Assembly (NCBI GenBank): GCA_009869945.1
Contig: WIXG01000058.1
Span: 1 to 64,000 of the forward strand
Reading direction: 5' to 3'
Length of the DNA: 64,000 nucleotides
Source of the DNA: Mesaphorura yosii
Lineage: Eukaryota; Arthropoda; Collembola; Poduromorpha; Tullbergiidae
Part shown: in pieces, positions 14,655 to 25,784 of the stretch
How positions within the stretch are numbered: position 1 is the stretch's first letter
Layout: each line of letters begins with the position of its first letter
Position numbers and translations under genes: made by a program
The notes under the pieces: generated by a model
The model's input: the letters and a program-made list of their open reading frames with translations, nothing else
Database searches by the model: none
Told to the model about the DNA's origin: nothing

Positions 14655-17600
14655 ATGGCGCCTCTGACGCCCTCCACTTACAGCTGGATAGCCCTCACGA
14701 CCATCACACCCCTCGTGTCACTGATCCTGACATGGGCCATCATCTCCGTCCATCGCAAGCAGCGTCATCACTTGAAATCAATCCTCCTGCTCTCGATCCT
14801 CTACTCGCAACTGATTCTGCAAATATTCAACTTCTGCCACTCTACTCTTAACCTTCTTAAATTGCACTCTTACTACGCCTACTACTTAAACTACACGTTC
14901 ACGACGCTGATTCTTTACAAGAGCCTATCAGTTCTCAGCTGTCATTTTGAAGAATTCTACAAATACAAATATCCATCAAATTACTTGCTTAATGTTAACA
15001 GTAGCCTTCTAAAGTACCATCTTCTTGTACTCTTTCTTTTGAGTTTAATGGGCGGCTATTTATTTCGTGGCATTGAGTTTGTGCCGTTAATTATGCGCGA
15101 GAGTAGCGTAGATAACGACTTTCTGTACGAATCAGCGAATAACGCCACGGCAACGGGCCCGTCGATATTCTTCGTTCAACCTGGTGACAAATTAGAGTTA
15201 GTGATCATTTTCTTACTGTTCCACACATTTGTAATCCTGTCAAGTCTTGGCTTCATCCTCGTCAAGTATCTCATCCTCTCAAAATGCTGCCGCAACTCTG
15301 CGTCCTCGTCCTCTTCGTGCAGCAGTCTCGACATAAATATTATCGGGACCAATTCGACAACTTCGTCGACTAATCTCTACAGCGGCGGCGGTGGCGGCAT
15401 GGCAAGCAACAGCAACAGCGAACTCAACAGCAGCAGCCATCATTCGCATCAGCAACATCACCGTCATCACAAGAGCGTCGTGCAAAGTAGGACAATCACC
15501 ACAGTGGGAATCGTTAATTTAATCATTAACACTACGCTTGTGGTAAGTGCAAAACCCAAACCGTCAAATATATTTGTCGAGGCTTCGTTCTGGCCCTGAA
15601 TGAGATGAGCGCGGTGCGGTGATTTTGCGACAGATTTACGACAGGGATTGCGATTGCGATGAGTTGCTGGGTTTTCACATGCTTTTTGTGTCAATGATTT
15701 TTTCTCACGTTTTGTCAAATCAATTTTACGATTGCATTTTGATTTTGCAAGTTGTAAATGACTTTTCGTTTTATGTATCGCCTAAATTCAATTTGTAGCC
15801 CACGTCTTTGTCATTGTCACTTCACAGATTTCAATCATTTCAATCGCAGTCCAAGTTCAATTTCATTCCCACTCCGCCATTGTCGCCGTGATTCAAGAAT
15901 TGTGTTTTGACTTTGATTCTATTCTTATTCTCATGTCTTCCATTTCCGTTCCGCAGGCCTGCACATTTTCAAACTTCTGGTTGCCTCTGCTGTCACTGTC
16001 CTCATGGCCAATTTCGAACATAATTACTTGGTCACAAGTGATTGAATCCATTCTTACGCCTATTGTGTACAGTTTGGTACAAATTCAGAGCCATCAATTC
16101 GGCAGCGGGGGAGGTGGTAAAGGAAAAGGCGGACGAAGCCGTAGCAATTGCAGTGGCGGCAGCTGCAACAGCAGCGGTTCAGTGATATACCATCACAATG
16201 GGCTTCGAAATAATAGCACCGGCCAAAATATTGCCAGAGAGAATCATCAGTTACAGCAGCAGCACGAGTATGGTGCACGTCGAAATCAGCAGCGACACCA
16301 TCATGAGCTGCAGTATCATAATCATCGATTTCCTATGCCAAATGGATCGCTCTGCTTCAACAATAGCGAATTTCAATACTTTGCCGGAAGTAAAAACGCT
16401 TTTGGTAAGCTCATTGCTAATTTTAGGCAGACGAAATTGACCGTGCTTAACACTGTAATGAGCAAATAATCCAGTTGTCCTTTGAATGATCCACAGCCTC
16501 GATCCTGAACAACGCCTCTGCCTACAACACATTTGATTCGTCAATCCATCCAGTAAGTCCGAGACAAATTTTCCCACAAGAAAATCCAATTTCGCACTAC
16601 ATTCACTGCGGTTCAATGAATCTTTAATTCTGTCGTGTCATACAGTCACGGCGTACACGTAATAGAAACAAATCTCGATGAATTGAACCAGATTTAACAA
16701 ATGTTCGCATGCACGCGAAAAAGTCTTGATTAATGAAAACATTGGCACAATGTTATCTCATTCATTCCATTATCGCATTCTTCTCGTTTCATTGCAGGCG
16801 CAGAGCACATACAGCAAAGACTCGCTTCGTTGTGCAAGCGTAACAACAATCGCGAACGATGACTTTGAATTTCTTTCAAGACGAGGAGAACAATTATTGC
16901 ATAACAATAATGGCAACAATAACATTGTAGCAGCAGCTGCAGCAGCCGTCACTATTAATTGTAGTAATCTTAATCAAATTGGCGGCTCACAATTAGAAAC
17001 ACAGCCACAACAACAATCATCATCAACGTCGACGTCAGCATCCACACAATCAACGATTACAGTGGCATCGTCGTCGGAACAATCATCTGGCTGCAAGAAT
17101 GGCACGGGGCTAAGTGCCGGTGCCAATGCCGAAGTCGCAGTCGCAACTAATCTCTTCGCGCAATATTATCAAATTAACAATCAAAACAATGGCAAGAGTC
17201 AGATTCATAATCATAATCACAATCTGAACAATCACTCATTCCGTCAGAGAACAATCGTGAGTGCGACAGGCAACGATGGAGAATTGACAGCAAGGACCAT
17301 TCCCTCGTCTTCACTATCGATGAACGACTTGGATTTAATTGCTGGTGACGAGGATGACGATGAATTTAGCAACAACAGTTGCCGTCGACTCCTAAATGAT
17401 CCGAGCACCACCGCGGCAGCGACTGCGGCTGGACTCCTCTCGAGTGTTGGAGGACTCATTGTGAACAAAAGCAGTAACAGCAATTGCAATTCAAACAACG
17501 TGAGCAACAAATGTAAATACAAGAAGAATATCAAGAAAAGGTTTCCCAATTCGAACGGGAGTACTTCAAGCAGCAGTAATTGCAATAACTGCTGCACCAA

Positions 17601-17757
17601 TCACAATCACAACCACCACGCGCATGGGGCCAACACTAAAATTGGACTTCGTCGTGTTCTCAGTTTGGAGTCCCTTCACAGCCATGTGAACGAGTCGCAT
17701 CTAGCTTATTTGGACACGGGCGAGAGAGTGATTGTATTCACGACAGATTATATTTAG
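14655..17757 (+). CDS. Divergent rhodopsin-like seven-transmembrane receptor (orphan)
   Basis: The predicted coding exons are 14655-15542, 15957-16404, 16497-16552 and 16798-17757 (introns 414, 92 and 245 bp, all GT-AG), giving 783 residues. I see seven hydrophobic helices at about 10-32, 40-60, 74-97, 119-140, 179-209, 280-300 and 317-337, with basic residues on the cytoplasmic side after helices 1 and 5. Helix 3 ends in E99-E100-F101 with P107, spaced exactly like the DRY...P motif of class A receptors. Helix 6 has F-W304-L-P306 and helix 7 has T330-P331-I-V-Y334, like NPxxY. Missing are the helix 1 Asn, helix 2 Asp, the motif Arg and the helix 3/loop 2 cysteine pair. N163 is a likely glycosylation site. 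Loop 3 (about 210-278) is Ser/Gly/His/Gln-rich, and the tail after 340 is very long and Asn/Ser/Gln-rich. The ligand is unknown; a non-GPCR seven-helix protein is possible. Confidence 0.8.
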
Positions 17758-18116
17758 GTCCAAGACTAAAATTTACGCGAAATACGCGAGAAATCTTGTT
17801 CAGTCATTTTGTGCATATGTTTGAAGTCTTTCTAGGCTTATACGTATGCTTAGAAATGCTTATGCAAGAGTGTGAAAGATTTATATGATTTCTTGTTGAA
17901 ATGAGTGGCATGTGTGAATGATAAATGAATTTGCTTTCATGGATTACTTATACTTACTTCTGTGTACTAATTATGTAACGATAATGAATGACAGGACATG
18001 TGGGAAACACAAAATCGTAAACTGTAAACCGTATTAAATGAGTCGAGTTTAAGATTAGTGTTATGATTGAGGTAGAAAATTAGATCGTGTTACAATTCGT
18101 GCAGAGCAAAACCTTT

Positions 18117-18122
18117 AATAAA
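18117..18122 (+). terminator. Polyadenylation signal of receptor gene
   Basis: AATAAA lies 360 bases after the receptor stop. It is the best signal before the facing gene and implies cleavage near 18132-18152. That range falls inside the 3' end of the convergent methyltransferase gene. Confidence 0.65.
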
Positions 18123-18139
18123 GAATGACAATTCATTAA

Positions 18140-18145
18140 TTTATT
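18140..18145 (-). terminator. Distal polyadenylation signal of methyltransferase gene
   Basis: The minus strand reads AATAAA here, about 50 bases beyond the stop codon at 18194-18196. Use of this signal would place the end of the transcript near 18110-18130, overlapping the receptor transcript. Confidence 0.55.
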
Positions 18146-18171
18146 AAAACTTACAAACATGCGGAATGCTT

Positions 18172-18177
18172 TTTATT
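18172..18177 (-). terminator. Proximal polyadenylation signal of methyltransferase gene
   Basis: The minus strand reads AATAAA only 17 bases past the stop codon. It would give an unusually short 3' untranslated region of about 35-50 bases. Which of the two minus-strand signals is used cannot be told from sequence. Confidence 0.5.
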
Positions 18178-18193
18178 GCTTGGAATTCTTTCA

Positions 18194-18948
18194 TCATTGC
18201 ATTACATAAAAATAATAGTGGAAGAAATCGCCAAAGCTCTCGACGCTGGTACTTTCCCAATACTGGCTGTAAAGCTTCTTGCGAAAGTAGGGCTCTGCGA
18301 ATGTGATTGAAATGAATTTACTGCGGCGTGGTCCCGACTCGCGATTGTCGCCATCGTCTTTAGGCCTCATAACATTCTTGATGCAGGTCAACGTCTTGTG
18401 TGCATCGCGGGCAGCCTCATCACTCAACATCCACGGAGAGGCCTCGCTTGTGAAGAGTACGTCCAGCGTACTTTTTTCGATAACAACATCAAATTTCTCG
18501 TTATCATTAAATGCCAGCTGGCGCATGTCCATCGTGTCGTATTTCATCAAGTGTCCGTATTTGGAACTGAGCTTCTCAATCACGACAGGTGAGTAATCGA
18601 TGTTGGTGATATTTTGGTATCCAGCGTTGTACATGTCAATGGACAAGTTACTGTTGCCGCAACCTGCAAAGCAAATACGTCGTCAATAAAAGGTCAACAC
18701 ATCTAGACGTAAAAGGTTCATTAATAATCAAAAGACGGATAAATAAAACTCAAGACTCATCGCATACCAATGACGAGTATTTTATCAGTTGACTTGATGT
18801 GTTTTTCTATGTGGGATTTAATTGCGTTGAAATCTTTGCACCATTCATACGATTCTTCAGTTGTGTATCTTTGGTCCCAGTATTGCACGTCTTTGTAGTT
18901 CTCGTTCTTGTCAGGTAAGGTGTCATTCTTGTTTTCCGAAAACTCCAT
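18194..18948 (-). CDS. EEF1AKMT4: eEF1A lysine methyltransferase, EEF1AKMT4 type
   Basis: Class I SAM-dependent methyltransferase; vertebrate EEF1AKMT4 methylates a lysine (K36) of elongation factor eEF1A in the cytosol. Coding exons are 18948-18768 and 18663-18194 on the minus strand, joined over a 104-bp GT-AG intron that splits the glycine codon of motif I; total 216 residues (human about 255). Visible signatures in family order are YWDQRY (23-28), YEW (34-36), motif I ILVIGCGNS (57-65), the ribose-binding acidic residue in NIDYS (D83), TMDMRQL (104-110), and the motif IV segment DVVIEKSTLD (119-128). A charged insertion of about 11 residues follows the VMRP segment compared with the human protein. 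The C terminus is shorter. I chose the start at 18948 because GGCAAAATGG is a strong context and matches the family length. An in-frame ATG at 19011 would add 21 residues. Confidence 0.92.
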
Positions 18949-19011
18949 TTTGCCACAGCAACTTTCAACAACAGAAACAACGAAAGTGACCAACCGAACG
19001 ACTGACTGCAT
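18949..19011 (-). other. Possible N-terminal extension of the methyltransferase
   Basis: An in-frame ATG at 19011 (minus strand) would add 21 mostly hydrophobic residues before the preferred start. Its context (G at -3, C at +4) is only moderate. A TTGCAG sits two bases upstream of it on the minus strand and could be a splice acceptor. Known family members start close to the YWDQRY block without a hydrophobic leader, so I treat the segment as 5' untranslated by default. Confidence 0.35.
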
Positions 19012-21535
19012 AACTGCAATGTGAGATTGACTGTGCCTTTGTTGCTTACCTATTCAGGGGCTGCCACTAATTGAACGTCGGGCCCGACGTTAAATTAACG
19101 CCATCTGTTCTTGCAGAATCTTAATTATTGCTTGCAAAAAAATTGAAATGAGCGCGAGTCACACCTTAAATTGACCATGTGCCGATTCAACGATTCAAGT
19201 ACCGGCATCCGCTCAGCAACACCAGATGCGTGCAAAAAATTCCATCTTTAATTACAGTACACCAGAACACGCACGACACAATCGCACCGTGCAGTCTCAG
19301 AACTCAAGATTCTCCTCTCGTAACACACACGTGGGATTAAAAATGTGAAATAGTGGATAATCGTCCACTATTATTATTGTTATGACCTCTGCGGACACTG
19401 CCACTGCACTTTCCCTTGTGCTAATATTTAAGCTATTTTCTTAAACAAGCAAGCGCAATTGCGGTGGTACGAACTACGAAGTTTTTGCGACGTTGCGATT
19501 ATATTATGAAGATCGGCCGACTCGAGTTTCGGGACTGGTTTCACGGTCGCTAGTTTTCGAGATACACGCACGTGGCAAGCGGGAGAGATTTTAATCCGTA
19601 CCTCGCTCGAGCTGGGACGAAACTCTCCACCTCCTTTACGCACTCTTCATGCTACAAACTGCAAACATAATATGAGCACTACTGCATGACAAGTTGGCGA
19701 TTCGCAAACGTAATGAGAGTTCGCATTTTGCGAACTCGACACGGCACGGCCGTGCTGTTCTTTTGAGTTGGACTCATTTCTTCATTTCATGGCATTGCTC
19801 ATTGTTTTAGCCATCGCGGGAGTTTGAGATCAGCATTTTATGCTACTGCTGCCTTTCTCAAGAACAACAGTTGATTTCTCTGTCCGGTTCCCGGTTGCTG
19901 AATTAGATGGATCATACTTTTACGAAACTGTGATGGTCAGGTCGGCCGGTTTATGTTGTGCAACAACAACAGCGTTGCACGTAAATTTCAACTTCCGTCT
20001 TCGTCGTTGCTGAGAAGCAAAAGCAATGGTAGTCGGTAGAAATGCCACTATGTCACGACCGGAGCTTAGTATTCGAACTCGCATGCAAATACATTAATAA
20101 TTATTATTCAGGGAAGCACAGCCTGGAATTAACTACAGCACCCAGTACAAAGTAGCTAAAAGAGTCAACCAATGAATCAGCAGTGCTAGCGGTGGTCTGG
20201 GTTGGCTGACCATGAGATTATTCCTTTGTCCAAACGAGCTCAATAACCGTAATGACGATAACGATTATGGATTTTGGGTTTCATGCTTCATTACGCAATT
20301 GCAATAGTAATTATTATGTACAAGCACAAGAGCCGTGCAGAGTACTTGAGCTGAGTTGAGAGTTAATTGTGCAAAGCATAAAGTAAAGCATTAGCAATAA
20401 TCTGCTAGCCTTAGCCTAGCTCCAGTTCTCAAGTGAATCGCGTCGCGAGCCTCCCCTTGCTGTGCTCTGCGGTGCCGTGTCTGCACAAATCTAATAGCAA
20501 TAGCTTTAATGAGGTTTCAATAGCCAAAGGCCAATACAAGGGTGACATCAAAGCTAGAACTCTAGAGCCTCTGCATTGACGTTTCGGATTGAATGACCGA
20601 CCGACCCAGACCGACGACCGAGCGAGCGACCAGACATCAGCGCACGTTCCATCGTATCGTACAATACGAAGCACGAGCAGCAGTCTAAGCACTTCTCTCG
20701 CATGAGACGCATGAGACCTGTGAACAAGTTTCAAGTATTTGGAGATTCAACAGAACATGTGCATGTGTGACGTGACACAAATTCTTTAATATTTGAAGGA
20801 TTCATCATCAGTTCGGTTCTTATTCATCATCACACCGCGCACGCATCACATCATAGTTCACAGTTAGTTTGAGTTTACGTTTACATTTATTTAGAGATTG
20901 CTCATCGTCACATCATGACACTGCTATAATAACGTCGACGTCAAGCCAAATCCAATAAGCCACAGTGACACACCAGTTGAGTTGTAAGATCTGAAATTGA
21001 TATAAGGATATGTAAATACGCTAAATTGACTAATTGAATCTAATTTCATCACGCCGTGCTTTACTGTTGTGTAGAAGAATGTCCAGCCTCCAATTCTGAT
21101 CTGGCCGTGGCTTTATCTTTCATCATCCCTTGATTCTTGTCACTTTGCGTACGTGCTCCTAATTTTGTACAGATTTAAGTTTAAAACTTCTTCGTGTCTC
21201 GTGCTTAGCCAAATTGTGCTGCTGATAATCGTGAACTCTGACAGTGAAATTCACATTATTAACATGGAAATGAAACCAGTCAAGCAAGTCGTCTAATAAA
21301 TCAAGTGAGGGAGTGCTCTATCGACCATCGAGCTTTACTGAAGTGAAGTTGGCCTCGCCGGCTTGACCAATTAACTAGACGGTACCGGTAGCCGCTGGCC
21401 GGTTCCTCACTCCTAAGATCACATAATAATTGGCTGGGTCCCATCAAAATCTTCGAATTAAGAACACCAAGAAGCTCCAAACGACAAGTTCAGTAGTCAA
21501 GACAGGCAGTACAAAGCTCCATTCACTGGTCCAGG
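19012..21535. other. Divergent intergenic region between methyltransferase and ceramide synthase genes
   Basis: The region is about 2.5 kb with no supportable exon. It must hold the promoters of both flanking genes, which point away from each other. I cannot point to a convincing TATA box or initiator. The last few hundred bases are probably 5' leader of the ceramide synthase gene. If transcribed they contain an ATG at 21264 that opens an 11-codon upstream frame ending at 21296. Confidence 0.55.
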
Positions 21536-23521
21536 ATGTTGGCAGCATTCCGAGAATGGTTCTGGAACTCAGACGTGTGGCTACCACCCGGGTTCGACTG
21601 GAAGGATATGGATAAGGGCAACAGTCGTGGCATCAATTATCCAGATTTCGGAGACCTAGTTTATCCTATTCCACTTGCAATTGTTCTTCTAATTGTTCGC
21701 TACTTTGTAGAGACGTAAGTGTATATACAAGTAGAAAAATACTATTTCATTCGACATTACATTTGGCAAATATTCAGCTTCAGACATTGCACACTTGAGT
21801 TGAGACTAACTTTTGAGTATTGATTGTGGAGACCTTTCTTCGAGCTAAATTATTAATTACAATTCCGGCCCGGCTTCCAATGTCCTTCCGAAAAAGGCAG
21901 AACTCCAAGGTGATCTCTCGCAAAACAAATACAAAAGGAAACGGTTCTGATGTGGGCATGCGGATCTGACAATTTGATGGTCAGGTGTTCAAGTTCTAAG
22001 TTCTCTTGCTCGTTCGATTTGTGTTAAATTCAAGGAACGGAGGATAGGCGTGTAGAGTGGGCAGGCCACATTATCAGGCATTTTGAAGGGGCTGACATTC
22101 CGTCGACTGAAAACCGAATGAAACCTGCTAAAATTACAATGGTCAATGACGAGAAATTTGAGACAACTAATTAATTTGACTTGAAATCTTTTTATTCCAC
22201 AGAACCATAACTTTTCCGTTGGGCAGACACTTGGGAATTAAAGCAAGGCCGCGAGGAAAAGTAGAAAATATTCCAGTTCTAGAACAAGCATATAGATCAA
22301 AAGCCAAGTCCATTACTCACAAGGATCTGGAAGGGCTTGCGAAGAAGACCAACTTGCGTACAAGACAAGTTGAGCGATGGTTACGACGAAGAAGCAATCT
22401 TGATAAGGCGACGACTTTGTCAAAGTTCTCCGAATCCGGGTAATTTTTGGACTAAGAATAGCAAACTTGACAGCCAATTATCTGTCACATGTCATTATGA
22501 TAAGTTTTTGATTCATTTTAGCTGGAAGTGCATTTGCTACACAAGTAATCTGTTATTCGGATTTTATGTTCTCTGGGACAAATCATGGTTTTGGGACATC
22601 AACTTTTGCTGGTACGATTTCCCGCACCACGTAAGTTCTTCTTTCCTTTGCATTTTGACCGCAGTAACTTTCCAACATTCCAAGCTTATTTATATTTTCA
22701 TACATTGTTTCCGTCCGCAGGCCATGACATCCGACGTTTGGTGGTATTACATGTTCGGATCTTGTTTTTATTGGTCCCTAATGTTTTCGCAATTCTTTGA
22801 TGCGCACCGGAAGGATTTTTGGCAAATGTTCGTGCATCACTTGACAACGATATGTTTACTGGGATTTAGTTGGACATGCAATTTTACGAGAGTAGGAACT
22901 TTGATTCTGCTACTCCATGATTGTGCAGATGTTGTTCTGGAGGTATGAATTTGAGAAATCAACCCATCGCTTTAGAAGACTCAAAAGATATTGATCCTTC
23001 ATTCATTAGAACGACTGAATTTATTATTGACAATTCTTGTACAGGTTGCAAAGATGTCGAAGTATGCGGAAATGGAAAAAGCATGTGACGTATTGTTTGG
23101 TCTTTTTACGATCGTCTGGGTCATGACTAGACTGGGTCTCTATCCGGCCTATGTCCTTCACAGGTATAACAAAAATAGCTTGCTTTCCTCTGAAACCGGC
23201 TACACAGACCAAGTTTCTAAATTCTAATTGTTTCCTTACAGTACCCTGATTGAGGCACCGAAACTTGTACCAATGTTTTCTGCCTATTACATCTTTAACG
23301 CCATGTTGCTGATTTTGCTAGCACTGCATCTATTTTGGACGTATTTCATATTCAAAGTCATATTTAAGGCCATTGCTACTGGAAAACTCGACAAGGACGA
23401 GAGAAGCTCTTCAGATGAAACTGTTTCTTCAGACTCTTCATCATTAACGGCTGAAACAAATCATGTTGGAGATAAGGGAGATACGGTCCAAAATCATAGG
23501 AACCACACGATGGAACATTGA
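21536..23521 (+). CDS. CerS: Ceramide synthase with homeobox-like domain (Lag1/schlank family)
   Basis: Endoplasmic-reticulum membrane enzyme that N-acylates sphingoid bases with fatty acyl-CoA to make (dihydro)ceramide. Coding exons are 21536-21714, 22203-22439, 22522-22630, 22721-22942, 23045-23163 and 23242-23521, totalling 381 residues, the usual family length (human CERS5/6 about 385-392). A first membrane helix (41-58) precedes a homeobox-like segment (about 75-135) with RTRQVERWLRRR. The TLC/Lag1 domain follows with several helices. It carries the paired histidines H214-H215 (FVHHLTT) and the LLLHDCADVVLEVAKM motif with H241, D242 and D245, which are needed for activity in the family. 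The C-terminal tail has KLDKDERSSSDE then Ser/Asp-rich sequence, like the casein kinase 2-regulated tail of vertebrate CERS proteins. The start has A at -3. The homeobox-containing class corresponds to vertebrate CERS2-6 and fly schlank; acyl-chain preference cannot be read from sequence. Confidence 0.96.
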
Positions 23522-23843
23522 TCTACATAACCAGAATTTTTACCTTGCATTTTATTGTAGGAGCCTCAGCCCTGCTTGACAAAGCTTCTCCATAACTTGC
23601 AATTCTAAAATTGACTCCAGAAATACTTGTAACCTACTTAAATGAAATACAGTTACTACTGCAATGTAAAGCAATTCCCACATGCCACCAACTATAATTT
23701 TATTTTCCTATTGCTTTTCTAATACCGCTCTTCATCGTTCTCTAAAGAGTAGAGTTATCTTCAGTTTCTGTATTTTGTTTGCCAAAGGATGCTTAAAAAT
23801 GAATTCGTACTATTCAATGTGCCTGCAGAAGCATTAGTTAACT

Positions 23844-23849
23844 AATAAA
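23844..23849 (+). terminator. Polyadenylation signal of ceramide synthase gene
   Basis: AATAAA followed by an A-run lies 323 bases after the stop codon at 23519-23521. It is the first canonical signal in that interval. Confidence 0.6.
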
Positions 23850-25536
23850 AAAAACGAGTTTATAGGTTAGAATGTTAGCCTGCACTCACTGTAAACAGCC
23901 GACACAGTACCTTAACACGACATAACTCAAAATACCAAAAGTCTTATTTAAGGACATCCCTTAATTTAATTACTTATGCTAACCCTAACTAGCTAATTTT
24001 TACTAGGCTAGTAGACTAGCGTAGCCTTTATATTGTGTGCATAGCAAGATCAAGAGCTGTTATCGTTACCATCTTCTGGACATGTAGATTTTTATTAATA
24101 TTAATTGCTCCAGACTACGCTAATATTATATTTGTTAGGACATCTTCAGCGTGCTTATTTGTATGCCTCTTTGTAAAACACATACACTAAGCATAAAACA
24201 TAACGAATCAGCATCAGCAGGAATGCTTGCACAGTGCAACCCAGCCTGTTCCTGGTCAGTCATTTGTGATTTGTGTCAATCTCAAAAAAAGGAAATATAA
24301 GATGAATGATTTAATTATACATTAAAATTTGGAGGCACAATTCCGGAATCGCCCATATCATTATCAGCATTCGAACTGCAATAGATTGTCATAATGCTCG
24401 CAAAACGGCGAAAACGGGCAAAACTCATAAAATAATTTCGTGAATTTCCAACCGTTGCGGTCGTAAAATGATACGCAACAATGAAAAACCCATCGTGAAT
24501 CTGAGCCCGTGCCGTGTATGTGCAAATGTGCAATGCATTGGGATTTGGGATCTGGGAATTTGACGGTTGAGGCACATGTATGCATTGCATGCAATTGCTT
24601 TGAGGGGTGAAGATGTGAGAATGAGAAAATGTATAATCGAAGTACAGAATCCGAGAAGGAAGGACTTTTTATGGCAGCAGCCAAGGTGTAGACGAACCCT
24701 GCCTTCATTCAATGCTCCCAAGTGTTTTATGCTTTCAGGCGATATTCTTACCGTACTGCACATCTTTGCTGCTTGCTGTTGCTGCTCTCTGTCTCTGCCC
24801 TGTACTTTACCGTACCGTACGCTGCTGTTAATTCGTTTTTTATATTGTGGTCGGTCAACTCTCTTGAAATTTTATACATTTTTGCATATTATTATCAGTA
24901 CAGCAGCCAACGTAACTTATGGTATGTAATATACGTATACGGCGAATGCAAGCTGCTGCAAGAGCAACAAAACGACATTTTATTAACCTTAATTTTGCGA
25001 TAACCCCATTTTAACTAAGTCAGGAGAGGCTCAAAGAATGATCTTGGCCGTTAACTTATGAGTGGGATAATTCATTGTTACTACTTGCAAGTTACTTGGT
25101 CAATAAATTGTTCTTCGGTTTTCTTCATCCGCACCCGAGTTCAAGTCTGAACTGAATACGGAAATACGGTGCTTACTGGCTCCTGATCTGAGCTAAGAAG
25201 TGAATTGTTCGAAGTATCACCCCATATGACTGACCCAAATTGACATCCAAGGGAGGACCAGCGCGATTAAACACCGCTGCCGCAAGTAAGTGATAGTTTC
25301 CACTGAGGCAGGGAAGTTTTTTATTTTTGGTGCCCTCTGCCCTAGACTAGAGCCTATTGAGTTGAGTCTAAGTGAATTGAGTTCGTATGTTCCAAGCTCG
25401 TTGTTGTAAGTACTCTAATTTCATAGTTAGCCTGGACGGTGGATCGGATCGACTGAAACGACTGATGATTGCAGATAGAAAACACTGAACTCAAGTTACA
25501 ACTTCCAACATTAGTTCCTGACTCTTGTTTTAACAT
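23850..25536. other. Intergenic region before the VRK1 gene
   Basis: About 1.7 kb separates the ceramide synthase 3' end from the kinase coding start on the same strand. Open frames here are short, overlap on both strands and have no domain. The right end is probably promoter plus the first untranslated exon of the kinase gene, judging from a donor at 25537. No core promoter motif is convincing. Confidence 0.5.
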
Positions 25537-25607
25537 GTAAGTTTATAATGCCGTGAGCGATGTTGCGTGTCGGGAAGTTGAATTAATCTGCAAATATTTC
25601 ATTTTAG
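25537..25607 (+). other. Candidate intron in 5' untranslated region of VRK1 gene
   Basis: A consensus donor GTAAGT begins at 25537 and a T-rich acceptor ATTTTAG ends at 25607, giving a 71-bp interval that matches the sizes of the coding introns of this gene. The following exon (25608-25784) leads into the kinase start. It contains one 3-codon upstream frame at 25640. This is inferred from splice signals only. Confidence 0.4.
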
Positions 25608-25784
25608 TGATTGGAGATTTCTGTTCTGTACTAAAGAAGATGAGGTGCTAATTAGTAGTTGGTGTATTTGTTTTGGTATCAAGTATCAGACGCTGTTGGC
25701 AAAATTCAGGGAGAAATCATCCAGAGGCAATTCTGCAGCTGAGACGTACAAGACTTAGCGAAGAAGAGATACTGAGAAGGCATC

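Noticed and set aside
16726-16797. Apparent start of the last receptor exon with its own ATG
   Set aside because: The stretch contains a T-rich tract and TTGCAG at 16792-16797 that acts as acceptor; phase fits the preceding exon exactly.
18303-18596. Open frame of 97 codons on the plus strand
   Set aside because: It is the antisense of the second methyltransferase exon and has no signature of its own.
21430-21535. Open frame running into the ceramide synthase start region
   Set aside because: It has no ATG, is in a different frame from the enzyme and matches nothing in the family.
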